64,000 nucleotides of DNA, from the NCBI GenBank assembly GCA_023459055.1, contig JAEWVR010000004.1, positions 124,001 to 188,000 of the forward strand. The letters run 5' to 3'. Shown piece after piece: positions 63,694 to 64,000 of the stretch; position 1 is the stretch's first letter; the number at the start of each line of letters is the position of its first letter. Source of the DNA: Fibrobacterota bacterium. Its GTDB lineage: Bacteria; Fibrobacterota; Chitinivibrionia; Chitinivibrionales; Chitinispirillaceae. The notes under the pieces were generated by a model. The model searched no databases and was not told where the DNA came from. It saw nothing but the letters and a program-made list of their open reading frames with translations. The translations under genes and the position numbers were made by a program.

Positions 63694-64000
63694 TCACTTC
63701 CTGCCCGCAATAAATGCTCCATATTCCTTATCATTCACCTTAATATGATTTATCAACCAGTTTTTCAGCGAATCCATAATATCAAGCGACACCAGAACTT
63801 TACCATTTGTAAATTTGTCGACAAAGCCGCGAATCTCATGCGCATACCTCTCGTGAATTAGTTTATGTTTTTCAAGTCCAGGGTATTTATTCTTTTCAAG
63901 TAGCGCTTCCTCCGTTTTAAAATGCACAACGATATAGTCGGTCATTTTTTTCAACACCGATGACATAACCTTAACCGTTTGCCCACTTCTCATTGCCTCA
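63694..64000 (-). CDS. Bacteriohemerythrin (partial, 5' end outside window)
   Basis: The frame is open to the window edge; an internal ATG at 63993 is preceded in frame by EA, matching the usual EAMRSG, so the true start lies beyond 64000. The diiron ligands are visible: HFKTEEALL (His and Glu), HKLIHERY (two His) and the closing NHIKVNDKEYGAFI (His and Asp). Such proteins bind oxygen reversibly and serve storage or sensing in oxygen-sensitive bacteria. Whether a sensor domain is fused upstream cannot be seen. Confidence 0.88.
   Translation of the reverse strand, partial: EAMRSGQTVKVMSSVLKKMTDYIVVHFKTEEALLEKNKYPGLEKHKLIHERYAHEIRGFVDKFTNGKVLVSLDIMDSLKNWLINHIKVNDKEYGAFIAGRK

Noticed and set aside
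1..64000. CRISPR arrays, insertion sequences, prophage, rRNA or tRNA genes
   Set aside because: No regularly spaced repeats, transposase or phage frames, or RNA gene cores were found on either strand by reading.

Overview
The window looks like a chromosomal segment of a diderm bacterium of the FCB group, most probably Fibrobacterota and of the Chitinivibrionia/Chitinispirillum kind rather than Fibrobacter itself. The pointers are two regulators of the TIGR02147 family (a paralogous family best known from Fibrobacter), many secreted proteins with FecR, PEGA, PKD and SUMF1-type domains, C-terminal sorting-like tails on secreted proteins, a FlgM-like protein, and a full Gram-negative envelope set (lnt, lptD, lpxL, gmhA, tonB). 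By eye the DNA is moderately AT-rich. Genes are dense, often overlap by 1-30 bases, and use ATG, GTG and TTG starts. I saw no rRNA, tRNA, CRISPR array, prophage or insertion sequence.

Layout. 0-7.7 kb: leftward genes: a cut-off hrpA-type helicase, then the run FecR/PKD/SUMF1 protein - lnt - two beta-barrel proteins. 7.9-14 kb: FlgM-like protein, Nfu scaffold, DUF116 protein, a TIGR02147 regulator coupled to a lipoprotein, and a secreted papain-like protease. 14-18 kb: XPB helicase, purA, bifunctional nuclease. 18-20.5 kb: an AT-rich patch with a degenerate DUF922-like barrel protein and a DUF3788 protein. 20.5-28.2 kb: LytR_C protein, rsfS, an arginyl-tRNA-synthetase-like protein without a catalytic domain, a divergent Tex, a Lys/Ala-rich H1-like protein, a LOG-family enzyme, and a leaderless YkuD enzyme coupled to a Mur ligase. 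28.2-35 kb: a candidate small RNA, plsC, dnaE, a helicase-associated protein, Trm112. 35-40.4 kb: PEGA-SUMF1-CBM9-like operon and lptD. 40.4-48.4 kb: ThiI-like PP-loop enzyme, lpxL, a long Ndk, tonB, and the ilvD-gmhA-CDF operon. 48.7-54.3 kb: FecR/CsgG-like and VCBS-like proteins, a porin behind a poly-T promoter, an AEC transporter, an orphan antitoxin. 54.3-60.1 kb: a five-gene operon CotH - DUF4956 - HlyD-like - TolC-like - VTC. 60.3-62.3 kb: a second TIGR02147-lipoprotein pair. 62.8-64 kb: VOC protein, an orphan sorting tail, and a cut-off bacteriohemerythrin.

The best candidates for undescribed biology are: (1) the two TIGR02147-lipoprotein modules, whose lipoproteins share a head but carry unrelated tails; (2) the CotH-DUF4956-HlyD-TolC-VTC operon, which resembles an envelope-spanning conduit with a polyphosphate polymerase in place of a usual pump; (3) the ArgRS-like protein made only of the N-terminal and anticodon-binding domains; (4) a porin promoter with 13 T residues between its putative -35 and -10, which suggests phase variation. 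All functions are inferred from reading the sequence; no search was run.
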